A DNA stretch of 64,000 nt from Clostridiaceae bacterium Marseille-Q4145 (GCA_018223365.1 JAGTTP010000001.1:372001-436000), one strand, 5' to 3'. Counted from the first letter of the stretch, positions 1 to 8,690 are shown. A program made the numbers and translations. The notes: generated from the sequence alone by a model not told the origin.

Positions 1-3
1 GGA

Positions 4-708
4 ATGAATCACATGAATTATGGAACATTATATGGTGTAGGTGTCGGCCCGGGGGATCCGAGACTTATGACTTATCTCGCAGTAGATACCATCAAAAACT
101 GCCCGGTCATTGCCGTACCTGCAGACGGTAAGGAAAAGGCAGTTGCTTACAAGATTGCCAGCGGTATCGTGGATGGCATTGATGAAAAAGAATGCCTCAA
201 TCTCTCCACTCCCATGACAAAGGACAAGGCAGTCTTAGATGCCGCTTATCAGGCAGCTGCTGAGGCAATTATTGAAAAATTAAAAGAGGGCAAAGATGTG
301 GCTTGTCTGACTCTTGGCGATCCCACGATCTACAGCACCTATATTTATATCCATCGTCTGGTAAAAGCACAGGGATATGCTACACAGATCATCAACGGTA
401 TCCCCTCTTTCTGCGCTGTCAGTGCAAAGCTTGGTGACAGCCTGGTGGACCGTTCTGAGCAGCTTCACATCATCCCGTCTACCTACGATATCGAAGACGG
501 ATTAAAGCTTCCTGGCACTAAGGTCCTTATGAAGGCCGCTTCAAAAATGCATCTCGTCAAAGAAACCTTGCAGCGTAATGAGCTGAAAGGTTCCATGATT
601 GAAAACTGTGGTATGCCGGAAGAACACATCTATCACGGGGTAGATGAGATTCCGGATCAGGCAAGCTATTATTCGATTATTGTCGTGAAAGAAGATCATC
701 ATGATTGA
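4..708 (+). CDS. cbiL: Precorrin-2 / cobalt-factor II C20-methyltransferase
   Basis: This is an SAM-dependent methylase of the corrin ring in (anaerobic) cobalamin biosynthesis, acting in the cytosol at C-20. The N-terminus has the GVGVGPGDP loop typical of the tetrapyrrole methylase family, followed by the second family motif TLGDPTIYST near residue 104 and the NGIPSFCA motif near residue 132. The 234-residue length fits CbiL/CobI. Two in-frame ATGs (positions 4 and 13) are possible starts, and any ribosome site lies outside the window. The gene is probably the tail of a cobalamin operon running in from the left. Its stop overlaps the next start by 8 bases, which suggests translational coupling with the ABC transporter genes. 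Confidence 0.93.
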   Translation: MNHMNYGTLYGVGVGPGDPRLMTYLAVDTIKNCPVIAVPADGKEKAVAYKIASGIVDGIDEKECLNLSTPMTKDKAVLDAAYQAAAEAIIEKLKEGKDVACLTLGDPTIYSTYIYIHRLVKAQGYATQIINGIPSFCAVSAKLGDSLVDRSEQLHIIPSTYDIEDGLKLPGTKVLMKAASKMHLVKETLQRNELKGSMIENCGMPEEHIYHGVDEIPDQASYYSIIVVKEDHHD

Positions 709-1543
709 ATTAAGGAATCTGTCCAAGAAATATGATCATTTTCTGGCAGTAGACAATTTGAATCTGACCATTGAGACCGGCGAATTCTTCGGTCTCCTTG
801 GTCCTAATGGTGCCGGAAAGACTACCACGATCGGTATGCTTTCCACTCTTCTTCTTCCTACAGAGGGAGAAGTTCTGATTGACGGTGAAAAGTTAAGCCG
901 TCAAAACAACCAGCTGAAACGAAAACTGAGTGTTGTCACTCAGGAATATTCCATGCGTCAGGATATGACCATGGATGAAGTGATGGAGTATCAGGGAAGA
1001 CTTTATTACATGCCCCTGAAAAAGATCCGGGAACGTTCTGAAGAATTATTGGAATTCTGCGGTCTGATTGATTTCCGGAGGAGAACCGTCCGTAAACTGT
1101 CCGGCGGAATGAAGCGTAAGCTTATGGTCTGCCGCGCACTGCTCACAGAGCCGGAAATTCTTCTTCTGGACGAACCTACCGCCGGCATGGATGCACTGGC
1201 CAGACGCCAGATGTGGAATCTCCTGAAACAGCTGAACCAGCAGAAGCTGACGATTCTGCTTACCACGCATTATATGGAAGAAGCAGAAACCCTCTGTGAC
1301 CGGGTCGGATTCATGTGCGACGGTGTTCTGGAGGAAACCGATGCGCCTCGTTCCATGATTGAAATGCTGGGACGCTATACCGTGGACGAAGTCTGTCCGG
1401 GCGGTATGAAAAACCACTATTTCCATAGAAAGGAGGACGCGATTCAGTTTCTGTCCGACTGTCCACAGGAAACTTCACTTCGCAGCACTACGCTGGAGGA
1501 TGTCTTTCTTGAAAAAGTTGGCCGACAGCTGGAACGCAAATAA
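701..1543 (+). CDS. ABC-2 type transporter, ATP-binding protein
   Basis: This is the cytosolic ATPase of an ABC-2 (DrrA/NatA-like) transporter. The Walker A GPNGAGKTT is near residue 36, the signature LSGGMKRKL near residue 132 and the Walker B ILLLDEPTAGMD near residue 151, followed by the switch histidine in TTHYMEE. Its start overlaps the end of cbiL and its stop overlaps the permease gene by one base, so the three are one transcription unit. Families of this type usually export drugs, lipids or ions. The position after a corrin-ring methylase suggests a link to corrinoid or metal handling, but that is inference; the sequence does not show the substrate. Confidence 0.9.
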   Translation: MIELRNLSKKYDHFLAVDNLNLTIETGEFFGLLGPNGAGKTTTIGMLSTLLLPTEGEVLIDGEKLSRQNNQLKRKLSVVTQEYSMRQDMTMDEVMEYQGRLYYMPLKKIRERSEELLEFCGLIDFRRRTVRKLSGGMKRKLMVCRALLTEPEILLLDEPTAGMDALARRQMWNLLKQLNQQKLTILLTTHYMEEAETLCDRVGFMCDGVLEETDAPRSMIEMLGRYTVDEVCPGGMKNHYFHRKEDAIQFLSDCPQETSLRSTTLEDVFLEKVGRQLERK

Positions 1544-2277
1544 TGATGGGAATCCTTACTGTATTATGGGAAAAATGGGTGGAATTCCGCAGAGATTTTT
1601 ATAAAATTACTCTGGCGGCCATGATTGCGCCACTCCTCTACATTCTGGTATTCGGCATGGGAATCCAGACCATGTCTCACGGTCAATCCTATTTAAACTT
1701 CCTGATTCCAGGCGTGATTGCCCTGACTACCATGAATGGAAGCTTTAATGCCATTGCCCAGAACCTGAATGTACAGCGTCTTTATGAGAAGGCCTTCGAC
1801 CAGGTTATGATCTCCCCGACACCTCTCTGGCAATTCATTGCAGGACAGGTTATCGGAGGAAGTCTCCGGGGACTTTATGCCGGAATCATTATCATCTTAC
1901 TGGTGCTTCCCATCGGAACCGGACTTTGCTTCAATGGCTGGTCCTTCCTTCTGATGTTTTTAAACGGAGCTGTCTTCTCCACCATTGGAGTTGTCGTCTC
2001 CTTCTATGCGAAAAACCATACGGATGTACCACGTTTTTCCAACTATGTCATCATGCCGATGGCTTACCTTTGCAACACTTTCTTTTCTTCCAAGTCCATG
2101 CCTGACGGGATCAGACAGCTGGTAGAATTTCTTCCGCTGTCCCAGACCAGCGCTGCTCTGCGAAGCATTGCCAACCACGAAACATTCTCCTATACCAGTA
2201 TTGGTATACTGGCTCTCTATCTGGTCTGCTTTGCTGCCGCCGCCTCCTGGTTCCTGTATAAAAAGAAAAACTTGTAA
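1543..2277 (+). CDS. ABC-2 type transporter, permease
   Basis: This is the membrane partner of the preceding ATPase, 244 residues with about six hydrophobic segments (for example residues 22-40, 100-125, 135-150 and 220-238), as in ABC2_membrane proteins. The motif LNFLIPGVIALTTMNGSF early in the protein is typical of the family. ATG codons at 1543 and 1546 are both possible starts. It is co-transcribed with the ATPase (one-base overlap), and 32 bases separate it from the small anchored Sec protein downstream. The substrate is unknown. Confidence 0.88.
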   Translation: MMGILTVLWEKWVEFRRDFYKITLAAMIAPLLYILVFGMGIQTMSHGQSYLNFLIPGVIALTTMNGSFNAIAQNLNVQRLYEKAFDQVMISPTPLWQFIAGQVIGGSLRGLYAGIIIILLVLPIGTGLCFNGWSFLLMFLNGAVFSTIGVVVSFYAKNHTDVPRFSNYVIMPMAYLCNTFFSSKSMPDGIRQLVEFLPLSQTSAALRSIANHETFSYTSIGILALYLVCFAAAASWFLYKKKNL

Positions 2278-2309
2278 GCATCTTTGAGCAAAGGAAAGGA
2301 AAATTGATC

Positions 2310-2870
2310 ATGAAAAAAATATTACTCAGTGTCCTGCTGGCACTGGGATGCTGCACATCTGCAGCAATTCCTGTACTGGCTTCTGAACAGTCTGCTGTCA
2401 GTGAATCCCTCTCCTTAGAGGATGGTGAATATGCCATTGATGTTACCATGACCGGAGGAAGCGGCAAGGCGACTGTCCAAAGTCCGACACTTTTGACTGT
2501 AACGGATGGTGTTGCCTATGCTTCTATTACCTGGAGCAGCACCAATTATGATTACATGATTGTCGATGGGCAGAAATATCTGAATGAGAGTGGAGAAGGT
2601 TCCAATTCTCATTTTACGATTCCGGTACCGGATCTTACCACGGATCTTCCGATTATCGCAGATACTCTTGCCATGGGAACACCTCATGAAATCAAGTATA
2701 CGCTTACTTTTGACCCATCCTCCATCGATTCCAAAAGCAGCCTGCCGCAGGAAGGAGCCAAACGGGTTCTTATAATGGCAGCCATTATCATCATCGGCGG
2801 CGGAATCCTCAATCATTTCGTCAATGAGCGCAGAAAAATGGACTACACCGGAAAACGGAAAACAAGATAA
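2310..2870 (+). CDS. Membrane-anchored Sec-exported protein, NEAT-like, paralogue of the 6202-6753 product
   Basis: The product has 186 residues with an N-terminal signal peptide (cleavage probably after PVLAS), one extracytoplasmic beta-rich domain (about residues 36-140), a C-terminal membrane helix (about 152-170) and a basic tail. The start is the ATG at 2310; an upstream TTG is less likely because AAAGGAAAGG sits at the right distance from the ATG. The domain shares with its paralogue the landmarks DGEYAIDV, GGSGKA, WSSTNYDYM, IPVPD and PHEIKYTLTFD. The pattern of a DGxYxxxV strand with a Tyr-rich WSSxxYDYM segment resembles NEAT-type haem-binding domains, but I recognise it only by appearance. 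It sits at the end of the cbiL-ABC-2 unit. No enzyme motif is visible. Confidence 0.7.
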   Translation: MKKILLSVLLALGCCTSAAIPVLASEQSAVSESLSLEDGEYAIDVTMTGGSGKATVQSPTLLTVTDGVAYASITWSSTNYDYMIVDGQKYLNESGEGSNSHFTIPVPDLTTDLPIIADTLAMGTPHEIKYTLTFDPSSIDSKSSLPQEGAKRVLIMAAIIIIGGGILNHFVNERRKMDYTGKRKTR

Positions 2871-2877
2871 TAACAAA

Positions 2878-2919
2878 AACAGCATGTGAAACCTCTTTAT
2901 AAAGATTTCACATGCTGTT
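2878..2919. terminator. Bidirectional intrinsic terminator
   Basis: A 14-base perfect stem (AACAGCATGTGAAA with TTTCACATGCTGTT) around a 14-base loop is followed by a T run on the + strand and preceded by A residues. It lies between the converging cbiL-ABC-2 unit and the cobalamin-regulated importer operon and can serve both. Confidence 0.9.
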
Positions 2920-2936
2920 CTTTTTATCGTATAGAA

Positions 2937-4034
2937 TTATAGTTTACCAAGCTTCAAGGCATATTCTTTTAATTCTCTCAACCCTTCTCCAAGACTTCCC
3001 AGGTTTTCTGTATCCAGTGTACAGATCACTTGCTCACAGTTGTCAATCAACTGCTTTGCACGTTCCATATGTACCTCTGAGAATGTTGTAAATGCTTTCT
3101 CTGACACCACTTCGGCTGCCAGTGCTTTTGCCGAAGGATAGTCAAGATCATTTTCCCACAGAATTCCTGCCGCAAAAGGTATCCCTTCTCTTTGCAGACG
3201 CCGGAATACACCGGTTCCGGTACCGTTTCCGGTCAAAACAAACACCTTTGGTTCGCCCTGTACCGCCGGAAGCTCCAGATCACCGGTCAGTTCATCATAG
3301 GAGCCGGTGGTCATCTGATACAGTTTCGGAATGTAACCTTCCGTGAAAATCTCCTCCGGTGTTCCGAAGCGGTCCACCCGGTCGCCGCGGACACAGGCAA
3401 TCTTATCGGAAATCCGTCCTGCCAGATCCAGTTCATGAAGGGACATGATGACCGACAGTTTTCTTGTCCGGGACATATTTTGTATAATGGAAAGAAATTC
3501 CAGCTTATAGCGGATGTCCAGAAAAGAAGTCGGTTCATCCAGGACGATGATATCCGGCTGCTGGCAAAGTGCTCTGGCGAGCATAACCCGTTGTTTCTGT
3601 CCGTCACTGGTTTTCGTAAAATCCCGCTCCGCCAATTCTTCAATATGAACCAGCCTCATGGATTCGTCTACGATCTTCCAGTCTTCCTCAGAAAGGACGC
3701 CAAATTTTCCCGTATAGGGATACCGTCCCGTAGACACCACATCTCTGCAGTTCATCATCTCCGGCCGAACCCGCTCTGTCAGTACCACAGACAGCTTCTT
3801 AGAAAGCTCTCTGCCGCTTAATTCTTCCATGTTACTTCCATCCAGCACAGCCACACCTCCAAGAGGTTTTAACTGCCGGATAATATTTTTCAGAATCGTC
3901 GTCTTACCTGCTCCGTTAGGTCCAATCAGCGTCAGAATCTCTCCTTTTTTCACGCTGAGTTCAATGTCTTTGATTAACGGTACTCCGTGATAGCCAACGG
4001 TCAGTCCTTTGGTATAAAAATAAAATTCTTCCAT
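2937..4034 (-). CDS. FecCD-type ABC importer, ATP-binding protein with C-terminal extension
   Basis: This is the cytosolic ATPase of a siderophore/haem/cobalamin-type importer. The Walker A GPNGAGKTT is near residue 38, the signature is SDGQKQRV (an S-D-G-Q variant of LSGGQ) near residue 143, and the Walker B IIVLDEPTSFLD is near residue 160. FecE/BtuD proteins are about 255 residues; this one has 365. The extra 110 residues form a separate alpha/beta-looking domain (VFVLTGNGTGTGVFRRLQ onward). It is the last gene of the riboswitch-controlled operon, 4 bases after the permease gene. The likely substrate is a corrinoid, a haem-like tetrapyrrole or a metal complex, inferred from the operon. Confidence 0.88.
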   Translation of the reverse strand: MEEFYFYTKGLTVGYHGVPLIKDIELSVKKGEILTLIGPNGAGKTTILKNIIRQLKPLGGVAVLDGSNMEELSGRELSKKLSVVLTERVRPEMMNCRDVVSTGRYPYTGKFGVLSEEDWKIVDESMRLVHIEELAERDFTKTSDGQKQRVMLARALCQQPDIIVLDEPTSFLDIRYKLEFLSIIQNMSRTRKLSVIMSLHELDLAGRISDKIACVRGDRVDRFGTPEEIFTEGYIPKLYQMTTGSYDELTGDLELPAVQGEPKVFVLTGNGTGTGVFRRLQREGIPFAAGILWENDLDYPSAKALAAEVVSEKAFTTFSEVHMERAKQLIDNCEQVICTLDTENLGSLGEGLRELKEYALKLGKL

Positions 4035-4038
4035 GATC

Positions 4039-5058
4039 CTACTCCGCCTTCTCTTTCTTCCGGTGAATCATAATATAGATCACCACCGGAGCACCGAATA
4101 CTGCCGTCACTGTACTGATGGACAACTCTGTAGGGGCAAACATGGTTCTCGCCAGCAAATCGCAGAAAAGACAGAATGTCGCACCCCCCAGAAAGCAGGC
4201 AGGAATCATAAGAATGGGTTTTGCCGTTCCAAACAGATTCTTTACCAGATGAGGCACTGCAATTCCCACGAAGGATACGGGACCTGCAAATGCCGTCACA
4301 CAGGCAGATAATACGCTGGATAAAAGCACCAGAAGAATCCGGAACATCTGCACATTAAGGCCCATATTTCTCGCATAGGATTCTCCCATCTGATAGGCAC
4401 TTAATGGCTTGGACAGCAGGAAAATCCAAATCAAAGTGACACCTGTCACAATTGCCATAATTGACACATTATTCCAGGTAATGCCGGAAAAACTTCCCTT
4501 GGACCAGTTATGTAAATTCACAATGTCCGCGTCATCTGCAAAGGTGACAATAAAATCCGTAATAGCCGAGCAGATATAACCAATCATAACACCGCTGACA
4601 ATGAGCATGGACATCTGATCCATCACCCTCGACATAAGGATGACAAATCCCATACAGATCATAGCTCCCACAAATGCGGCAATAATCATGAGCCAGGAGC
4701 TTAATTTCAGAGCATTTCCAAGAGATGCCACCATGACTAAAGACACCATCAACTTTGCGCCAGAGGAAATACCCAAAGTAAAAGGTCCCGCAATGGGGTT
4801 ATGAAAAAAGGTCTGCAGAAGATACCCTGACAACGCAAGACCGCCACCCAGGATTGCTGCCGCCAGCGCTCTCGGGAAGCGGATGCCCGTCACAATATCC
4901 GTATAAACATCATCTGCTCCATTTCCAAACAAAATCTTCGGAATTTCTGACACCGGAATGTTCACACTTCCAATGCATACATTCAACACCAGAAACACCA
5001 ATACCAGTACCAGCAAAATTGCAAATGCGGCAGTATATCTGCCCTGTCTTTTCTTCAT
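4039..5058 (-). CDS. FecCD-family ABC importer, permease
   Basis: The product has 339 residues with about ten hydrophobic segments, matching BtuC/FecD. Family landmarks are IRFPRALAAAILGGGLALSG near residue 50 and FAGPVSFVGIAVPHLV near residue 252. An upstream in-frame start exists inside the binding-protein gene, but GGAGTG placed 6 bases before the ATG at 5058 marks the start used here. It forms the membrane channel for the binding protein (5063-6202) and the ATPase (2937-4034). Confidence 0.92.
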   Translation of the reverse strand: MKKRQGRYTAAFAILLVLVLVFLVLNVCIGSVNIPVSEIPKILFGNGADDVYTDIVTGIRFPRALAAAILGGGLALSGYLLQTFFHNPIAGPFTLGISSGAKLMVSLVMVASLGNALKLSSWLMIIAAFVGAMICMGFVILMSRVMDQMSMLIVSGVMIGYICSAITDFIVTFADDADIVNLHNWSKGSFSGITWNNVSIMAIVTGVTLIWIFLLSKPLSAYQMGESYARNMGLNVQMFRILLVLLSSVLSACVTAFAGPVSFVGIAVPHLVKNLFGTAKPILMIPACFLGGATFCLFCDLLARTMFAPTELSISTVTAVFGAPVVIYIMIHRKKEKAE

Positions 5059-5062
5059 AGTA

Positions 5063-6202
5063 TCACTCCAGTTTATAGAGATAAGTAAGATCTGCATCAT
5101 CCCCGATCAGCATCTTGTGAATATCCGAGGTAATGGTTCCCAGCTCCATCGTGGACTGGTACAGATTCTTCGTCGTACAGTATACATTTCCATCCTGTAC
5201 CGCTTTGAACTTCTCCAGCATAGGACTCTTCCCTGTCAGATCTGACAGAGTCTGCATGCTTCCATCAATAGTACTGTTATAGATAATATAGTCTGCATCC
5301 TTCGCCCCTGCATAGAACTCTTCCATCTGCATGGACATGGTGGAAGCTACATCATCTTCATCACCCAGTTTATCAAAAATGTATTTGCCGCCTGCCAGTT
5401 CAATCATCTTTGGCAGATAATCCGCAGACTTCCTGACATTGACCTCTCCGTTGGTCGTAATATAGAAAAATGCAACGGTCTTTCCGGTCTCTTCCTCCTC
5501 ACCGATGGATGCAAAGGCTTCATTTTCTGCTGCGAAAGCCTCCTCCGCTTCCTTTTCATGTCCCGTCAGAAGTCCATAAAGTTTCACCCATTCTGTCCGT
5601 CCAAGTGGATTTTTCTCATAACTGGAGTGATCTGTCAAGACCGGAACGCCAAATTTTTCCAGCTGTTCCTTCACTTCCGGTGTATGGGAAATCATGGTAT
5701 TTTCGATGGCAAGCTCACAGTTTTCGGACAGAATCTGCTCATAGTCCGGTGCAGAGTATTTTCCTGCATAGAGAATATCTCCTGCCTCCATCGCCTCTTT
5801 TGCCGCTTCAATGTACCAGGAGTCTGTTTTTAATGCGCTGAACCGTACACTATCCAGAGCATCCAGTGACACAAACATATCCATAACAGAAGATGCCACC
5901 AGATATATATTATGTAATGGCTGCTGAAGTACTGTAATATCTTTAGAAAGGTCATCCGGTGCGGTTTTTCCTTCCGGCACCACCAGATACTGTCCGTCAT
6001 CCGCAATCGTTACCAACGCATATCCATCCTGATAATAATCCACGGAAAACTCTTCCGCATACTCCAGTTCCATACTGTGGTCATATTCAAGTTCTTTGCT
6101 GATCTCTGTATTCTTCTCTGACATTCTGCCTGCAGAACCACAGGCCGTCAGTGAAATTGCCAGTACCGCACTTACGATACCTGCTGCTATTTTCTTCTTC
6201 AT
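5063..6202 (-). CDS. FecB/BtuF-type substrate-binding lipoprotein
   Basis: This is the extracytoplasmic binding protein of the importer. The N-terminus is a lipoprotein signal with lipobox LTAC. The body has the two-lobe periplasmic-binding architecture of the cobalamin/iron-complex family. The GTG one codon upstream of the ATG at 6202 is not needed. TGATG joins the stop of the preceding gene to this start, indicating coupling. At 379 residues it is somewhat longer than typical BtuF because of an inserted acidic segment after the signal (residues 30-80). Ligand choice cannot be read from the sequence; the riboswitch and CbiK neighbour point to a corrinoid, a tetrapyrrole or a cobalt complex. 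Confidence 0.88.
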   Translation of the reverse strand: MKKKIAAGIVSAVLAISLTACGSAGRMSEKNTEISKELEYDHSMELEYAEEFSVDYYQDGYALVTIADDGQYLVVPEGKTAPDDLSKDITVLQQPLHNIYLVASSVMDMFVSLDALDSVRFSALKTDSWYIEAAKEAMEAGDILYAGKYSAPDYEQILSENCELAIENTMISHTPEVKEQLEKFGVPVLTDHSSYEKNPLGRTEWVKLYGLLTGHEKEAEEAFAAENEAFASIGEEEETGKTVAFFYITTNGEVNVRKSADYLPKMIELAGGKYIFDKLGDEDDVASTMSMQMEEFYAGAKDADYIIYNSTIDGSMQTLSDLTGKSPMLEKFKAVQDGNVYCTTKNLYQSTMELGTITSDIHKMLIGDDADLTYLYKLE

Positions 6203-6753
6203 CACATTTTCTTCGCTTTCTTCTTTTTAACCAGAACAATCGTCACAGCTGCTGCAACGATCACCACCAACATGATGATTCTCTGTTGGGTTACCACGGA
6301 TTTTTCTGATTTCAAAGAGGCGCTGTCAAAGGTCAGTGTATATTCGATTTCATGTGGAACGCTCATGGCTGTCGTATCCGCAACTACTTCCATGGGTTCA
6401 TCAAATACGGTCACCGGAATCTGAAAAACGGAATTGCCCTCCTCATTGACCGGGTCATACTGTACATCTCCCACTTTCATATAATCGTAATGAGAACTGC
6501 TCCACTCAATCCGGGCCGTTGCCTGTCCATTTTCAACGGTCAGGATAGCCGGAGAACTGATGGTTGCACGACCACTGCCGCCTTCCAGTGTTACATCTAC
6601 TGCATATTTTCCATCTGCGAGATCAGATGAGACGGATTCTGTACTGCTTTCCGCAGCCTGAACCGCCATATTCTGTGATCCGGCACCTGTTGCAAGAAGA
6701 ACTGCTGCCAGCAGAATTCCTGCCGTTTTTGTCAAAATAGTTTTCATTTTCAT
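6202..6753 (-). CDS. Membrane-anchored Sec-exported protein, NEAT-like
   Basis: The product has 183 residues: signal peptide, one beta-rich extracytoplasmic domain, a C-terminal membrane helix and a lysine-rich tail (KKKKAKKM). It is clearly paralogous to the 2310-2870 product; both share DGxYAxDV, GGSGxA, WSSxxYDYM, GNS-F-IPV and PHEIxYTLTFD. The start is the ATG at 6753, with GGAGG ten bases upstream; a longer reading that begins inside the ribosome site is rejected. It is translationally coupled to the binding-protein gene. The likely role is a cell-surface ligand-capture or relay protein for the importer (inference). The NEAT resemblance is by pattern only. Confidence 0.72.
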   Translation of the reverse strand: MKMKTILTKTAGILLAAVLLATGAGSQNMAVQAAESSTESVSSDLADGKYAVDVTLEGGSGRATISSPAILTVENGQATARIEWSSSHYDYMKVGDVQYDPVNEEGNSVFQIPVTVFDEPMEVVADTTAMSVPHEIEYTLTFDSASLKSEKSVVTQQRIIMLVVIVAAAVTIVLVKKKKAKKM

Positions 6754-6774
6754 ACTTTTTCCTCCATAGCACAA

Positions 6775-6800
6775 CGACCCGGGCTAGGCCCGGGCCGTCG
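6775..6800 (-). promoter_or_regulatory. GC-rich intergenic hairpin in the cobalamin-regulated operon
   Basis: CCCGGGC pairs with GCCCGGG around a 3-base loop, with an outer CGAC/GTCG extension. It lies between the lipoprotein gene and the anchored-protein gene, directly before the latter's ribosome site. No T run follows, so it is more likely an RNA-stabilising or processing stem that sets relative expression than a terminator. Confidence 0.5.
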
Positions 6801-6817
6801 GTATCACAGTTCTTTTG

Positions 6818-7408
6818 CTACTGTTCTTCTATTTTTTCCGGATTGGAAACACTTACTTTGTGATCATACCAGGTTCCTTTCGTTCCGATCAATGCCAGAT
6901 CAAACTCTTCATCGAGCGCTGGAACCGGAACATCAAACCCGTTCACTTCTTCGGTCATACCATCGCTGTAGGTAACCGTATCTGTGGTCGGCTGCAGAAG
7001 TTCTGCGCCTTCCTGCTGAGCATCCTCTGCAAGTCCCGGATAGAGATTCACAATATTCTTGGACGGCATTGATACATGAATCGTCATAATGCCATCTTTT
7101 ACCGTCAGAGTTCCTTTTCCTTCACATGCTTCATTTACATGGAACATGCTGCTGTCTGTATCAAATTCTGCTGTATAGGTTCCATCTTCCAGTACTGCTG
7201 CTGCAGTCTTTTCTTCCGTTTCTTCCTGAGCATCCGCCTCGTCCGATGTCTGCTCCTCCGTCAGAGCATCCGTGCCTTCCTGCTCCTCTGCAGGTGCCTC
7301 GGTCGCCGCTTCACTCTCTGCCGCCGGCGTCTTACTGCCTCCGCAGCCTGTCACCAGCGCGCAGCTCATTACCGTCATTCCTAATAATGCGATGATTTTC
7401 TTCTTCAT
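6818..7408 (-). CDS. Small lipoprotein, NEAT-like domain, function unknown
   Basis: The product has 196 residues with a lipobox (VTGC, Cys near residue 22), an Ala/Glu-rich linker to about residue 70, and one beta-rich domain beginning DGTYTAEFDTDSSMFHV and ending GTKGTWYDHKVSVSN. The DGTYxxxF opening and Tyr near the last strand resemble the two anchored proteins of this region in layout but not closely in sequence. The start is supported by AGGAAAG upstream of the ATG. It lies 25 bases after cbiK in the riboswitch-controlled operon, so it probably handles the same ligand outside the cell. I do not recognise a named family with certainty. Confidence 0.68.
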   Translation of the reverse strand: MKKKIIALLGMTVMSCALVTGCGGSKTPAAESEAATEAPAEEQEGTDALTEEQTSDEADAQEETEEKTAAAVLEDGTYTAEFDTDSSMFHVNEACEGKGTLTVKDGIMTIHVSMPSKNIVNLYPGLAEDAQQEGAELLQPTTDTVTYSDGMTEEVNGFDVPVPALDEEFDLALIGTKGTWYDHKVSVSNPEKIEEQ

Positions 7409-7433
7409 TTCCAGTCTTCTTTCCTAGTTCTGA

Positions 7434-8690
7434 TTACTCGTTAATGGCTGCTGCCGTATGAGCAACATAGAGTTCCTGAACAGCCGGAATCTCACCAAGG
7501 CCAGCGATCTGAGTATCTACGCTTTCAAATTTTCCGGAAGCCTCAAACTGGCTCTTCCAGGAATCATCATCATCGCCTGCCATATCGTTGTTTGCATGAT
7601 CGCCTGCTACTACCATCAGCGGACGAAGAATTACTTTGGTGTAACCTGCATCGGCAACTGCCTGAATAACGTTCTCACAAGCAGTCTCTTCCGGCTCACC
7701 CTCTACAGTTCCAATAAATACGTTCTCATAGCCAAGTTCTCCCATCTGGGACTGCATCTGGCTGTAGGAAACTTTTGCAGTATGGGAAGTACCATGTCCC
7801 ATGAATACAAATGCAACACCGTCTTCTTTTGCAGCGTCAAGGCTGTCATAACCTGCAGTCTTTACTGCCTCAGCAGTGATATCTTCTGCAACTGCTTTTT
7901 TATCATCATTCACTACGGTAGCGTCATCTCCAACTTCACCAAGCAACGGCTCAGCAACTTTTACAGACTCAAATTTATCTTCGTATGCTGCAACTGCCTC
8001 GCACAGCTCATCATACTCTGCACCATGCATCAGATGGGTCGGCTGAACAACCAGGTTCTTAACACCGTTTGCTACTGCGCGATCCAGTGCCTGATCCATA
8101 TTATCAATAGCTTCGCCATCACGTGCCTGTACATGGTTGATGATGATCTGAGCGGTAAATGCTCTTCTTACAGACCAGTCCGGATTTGCTTCCTGAAGGG
8201 CATCCTCGACACCTTTGATATCAGCTACACGGCTGTCATTGAAGGAAGTTCCGAAGCTTGCCACCAGAATCTCATTCTCACCGATCTCATCCTGGTTACG
8301 CGGATCGTCTTTGGAAGCATCACCGGTGTCACGTCCGAAGTAGTCCGGATCTGCGTTCTCGCCCTCGACCAGTTCTTTCTGCGCGTCGGTCAGAGCATCC
8401 CATGCTTCTTTGGCTGCCTTGCAGTCTTCGTCAGTAGTATCGGTTCTCTCCTGAACGTAGATTTTGTCAATCAGAGCTGCTACATTGTCAGCTGCTGCCT
8501 GATCTGCATCCTCGTCTGCCGCTTCTGCAGTATCGTCTGCCTCAGTGGTCTCCTCTGCTGCAGTATCATCTGCTGCCTCAGTAGTCTCCTCTGCTGCAGT
8601 ATCCGTTGCCGTACTGCTGCTTCCACATCCATTTACCATGGTTGCTGTCATTGCTGCTACGCAAAGCATTACTACAAGTTTCTTTTTCAT
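7434..8690 (-). CDS. cbiK: Extracytoplasmic lipoprotein form of sirohydrochlorin cobaltochelatase CbiK
   Basis: CbiK inserts cobalt into sirohydrochlorin/precorrin-2 and is normally a cytosolic protein of about 260 residues. This one has 418 residues. It starts with a lipoprotein signal (VNGC, Cys22) and an Ala/Glu/Asp-rich linker to about residue 69. A helical segment (about 70-110) resembles modules of Gram-positive surface proteins, and the chelatase domain runs from about residue 140. Conserved metal-site regions are present: MGHGTSH (297-303), GTVEGEPE (near 328-335) and VAGDHANNDM (361-370), plus the PTHLMHGAEYD segment. The closest known parallel is the periplasmic CbiK of Desulfovibrio. 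It is the first gene behind the cobalamin riboswitch; GGGAGAG precedes the ATG. Surface chelation or de-chelation is inference. Confidence 0.9.
   Translation of the reverse strand: MKKKLVVMLCVAAMTATMVNGCGSSSTATDTAAEETTEAADDTAAEETTEADDTAEAADEDADQAAADNVAALIDKIYVQERTDTTDEDCKAAKEAWDALTDAQKELVEGENADPDYFGRDTGDASKDDPRNQDEIGENEILVASFGTSFNDSRVADIKGVEDALQEANPDWSVRRAFTAQIIINHVQARDGEAIDNMDQALDRAVANGVKNLVVQPTHLMHGAEYDELCEAVAAYEDKFESVKVAEPLLGEVGDDATVVNDDKKAVAEDITAEAVKTAGYDSLDAAKEDGVAFVFMGHGTSHTAKVSYSQMQSQMGELGYENVFIGTVEGEPEETACENVIQAVADAGYTKVILRPLMVVAGDHANNDMAGDDDDSWKSQFEASGKFESVDTQIAGLGEIPAVQELYVAHTAAAINE

Noticed and set aside
6775..6800. A terminator inside the cobalamin-regulated operon
   Set aside because: The stem lacks a T run and is followed at once by a ribosome site and start codon.
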